Both the position numbers and the translations under genes were made by a program. A DNA stretch of 7,500 bases from Bacteriovoracaceae bacterium (GTDB lineage: Bacteria; Bdellovibrionota; Bacteriovoracia; Bacteriovoracales; Bacteriovoracaceae): positions 1 through 7,500 of the forward strand of contig JAKLJM010000006.1 of NCBI GenBank assembly GCA_023151145.1, written 5' to 3'. Below, piece by piece: positions 5,669 to 7,500 of the stretch (the stretch's first letter is position 1; each line of letters opens with the position of its first letter). The notes under the pieces are model-generated. The model did no database searches and had not been told where the DNA came from. It saw only the letters and a list, made by a program, of their open reading frames with translations.

Positions 5669-5956
5669 GTTTTTCGTGAATGGGAATTGTTCTTTAAAAA
5701 TTAAATATGATGTAAAGCTTTGAAGCCGAAAGGTTTCAATTCAAGATGAGAAAGGTCTAACAATAGACAGTTAATCTGTTATAAAACCTGACGTAACTAG
5801 CTCGCAATCGAAGTCTTCAGTACAGCTATGAAAATAGCAATGAGATTCGAATGAATAGTCGGGGCCTAAGTTTTTTTTCCTCGTGAAAAATTCCTTCTTA
5901 GGTTTGAGTTAGATTATCCATATAAAAAATACTTTAAATTTAGATTTTTATATTGA
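5669..5956 (+). other. Structured rRNA leader between tRNA-Ala and 16S rRNA
   Basis: 288 nt without a gene. It holds a boxA-like element and several hairpins. TTGAAGCC/GGTTTCAA (5720-5727/5732-5739) and GCTAT/ATAGC (5825-5829/5834-5838) both close on a GAAA tetraloop. ACAG/CTGT (5767-5770/5776-5779) is a short stem. CCTAAG/CTTAGG (5865-5870/5897-5902) encloses a 6-bp inner stem (5874-5879/5885-5890). The last 60 nt are A/T-rich. The 5' strand of the long RNase III stem around 16S would be expected here, but its partner is beyond the window, so I cannot place it. I see no convincing second promoter. Confidence 0.7.
5688..5697 (+). promoter_or_regulatory. boxA-like antitermination element
   Basis: TGTTCTTTAA in the leader closely matches the boxA consensus TGCTCTTTAA, which binds NusB/NusE in rRNA operons. 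It lies 20 nt after the tRNA end, an expected location for protecting rRNA transcription from Rho. Confidence 0.65.

Positions 5957-7500
<1,544 letters not shown>

Noticed and set aside
5904..5932. Possible second rRNA promoter (TTGAGT with TATAAA) just before 16S
   Set aside because: The boxes are only 11 nt apart, and no well-spaced -10 follows TTGAGT.

Overview
The window looks like an AT-rich Gram-negative chromosome. The 16S rRNA is of a delta/epsilonproteobacterial or Bdellovibrionota-like type (for example GGGGTAAAATCCGTAGAGAT near 6653 and CCTGGGCTTGAAATCC near 6949). Together with the low GC, the lipoproteins with short lipoboxes and an A-type cytochrome oxidase operon, this best fits something near Bacteriovorax/Peredibacter (Bdellovibrionota). 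That placement is my inference from memory of 16S patterns and is only moderately secure.

Positions 1-3485 (+ strand) are the 3' part of a cytochrome c oxidase operon: ctaD (5'-truncated by the window edge), ctaE, a di-haem cytochrome c lipoprotein, a SCO-type copper chaperone and a small subunit IV. Spacing is tight throughout. The products form a terminal oxidase, its likely periplasmic electron carrier and its copper-site assembly factor. Subunit II is not in view and presumably lies upstream. A compact A/T-flanked hairpin at 3484-3514 ends this operon and also serves the converging genes.

Positions 3517-5423 (- strand) hold three co-oriented genes: a secreted cyclophilin lipoprotein (5423-4836), a ZIP-family metal transporter of the GufA type (4746-4003) and a Dps ferritin-like protein (3993-3517). 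The last two are nearly contiguous and form a metal import / iron storage pair. A perfect 9-bp inverted repeat sits directly in front of the ZIP start codon and includes its Shine-Dalgarno sequence.

Positions 5424-5592 are a divergent promoter region: a TATAAT box for the cyclophilin gene, and a strong UP-element/TTGACA promoter for the stable RNA operon. From 5593 onward comes tRNA-Ala(UGC), then a structured leader with a boxA-like element and hairpins, then 16S rRNA. The 16S gene runs off the window about 8 nt before its expected 3' end. Finding tRNA-Ala in front of 16S, rather than in the 16S-23S spacer, is unusual.

I see no mobile element, CRISPR array or defence locus. The points most worth a second look are the loss of the K-channel lysine in CtaD, the 5' position of tRNA-Ala, and the dyad over the ZIP ribosome-binding site.
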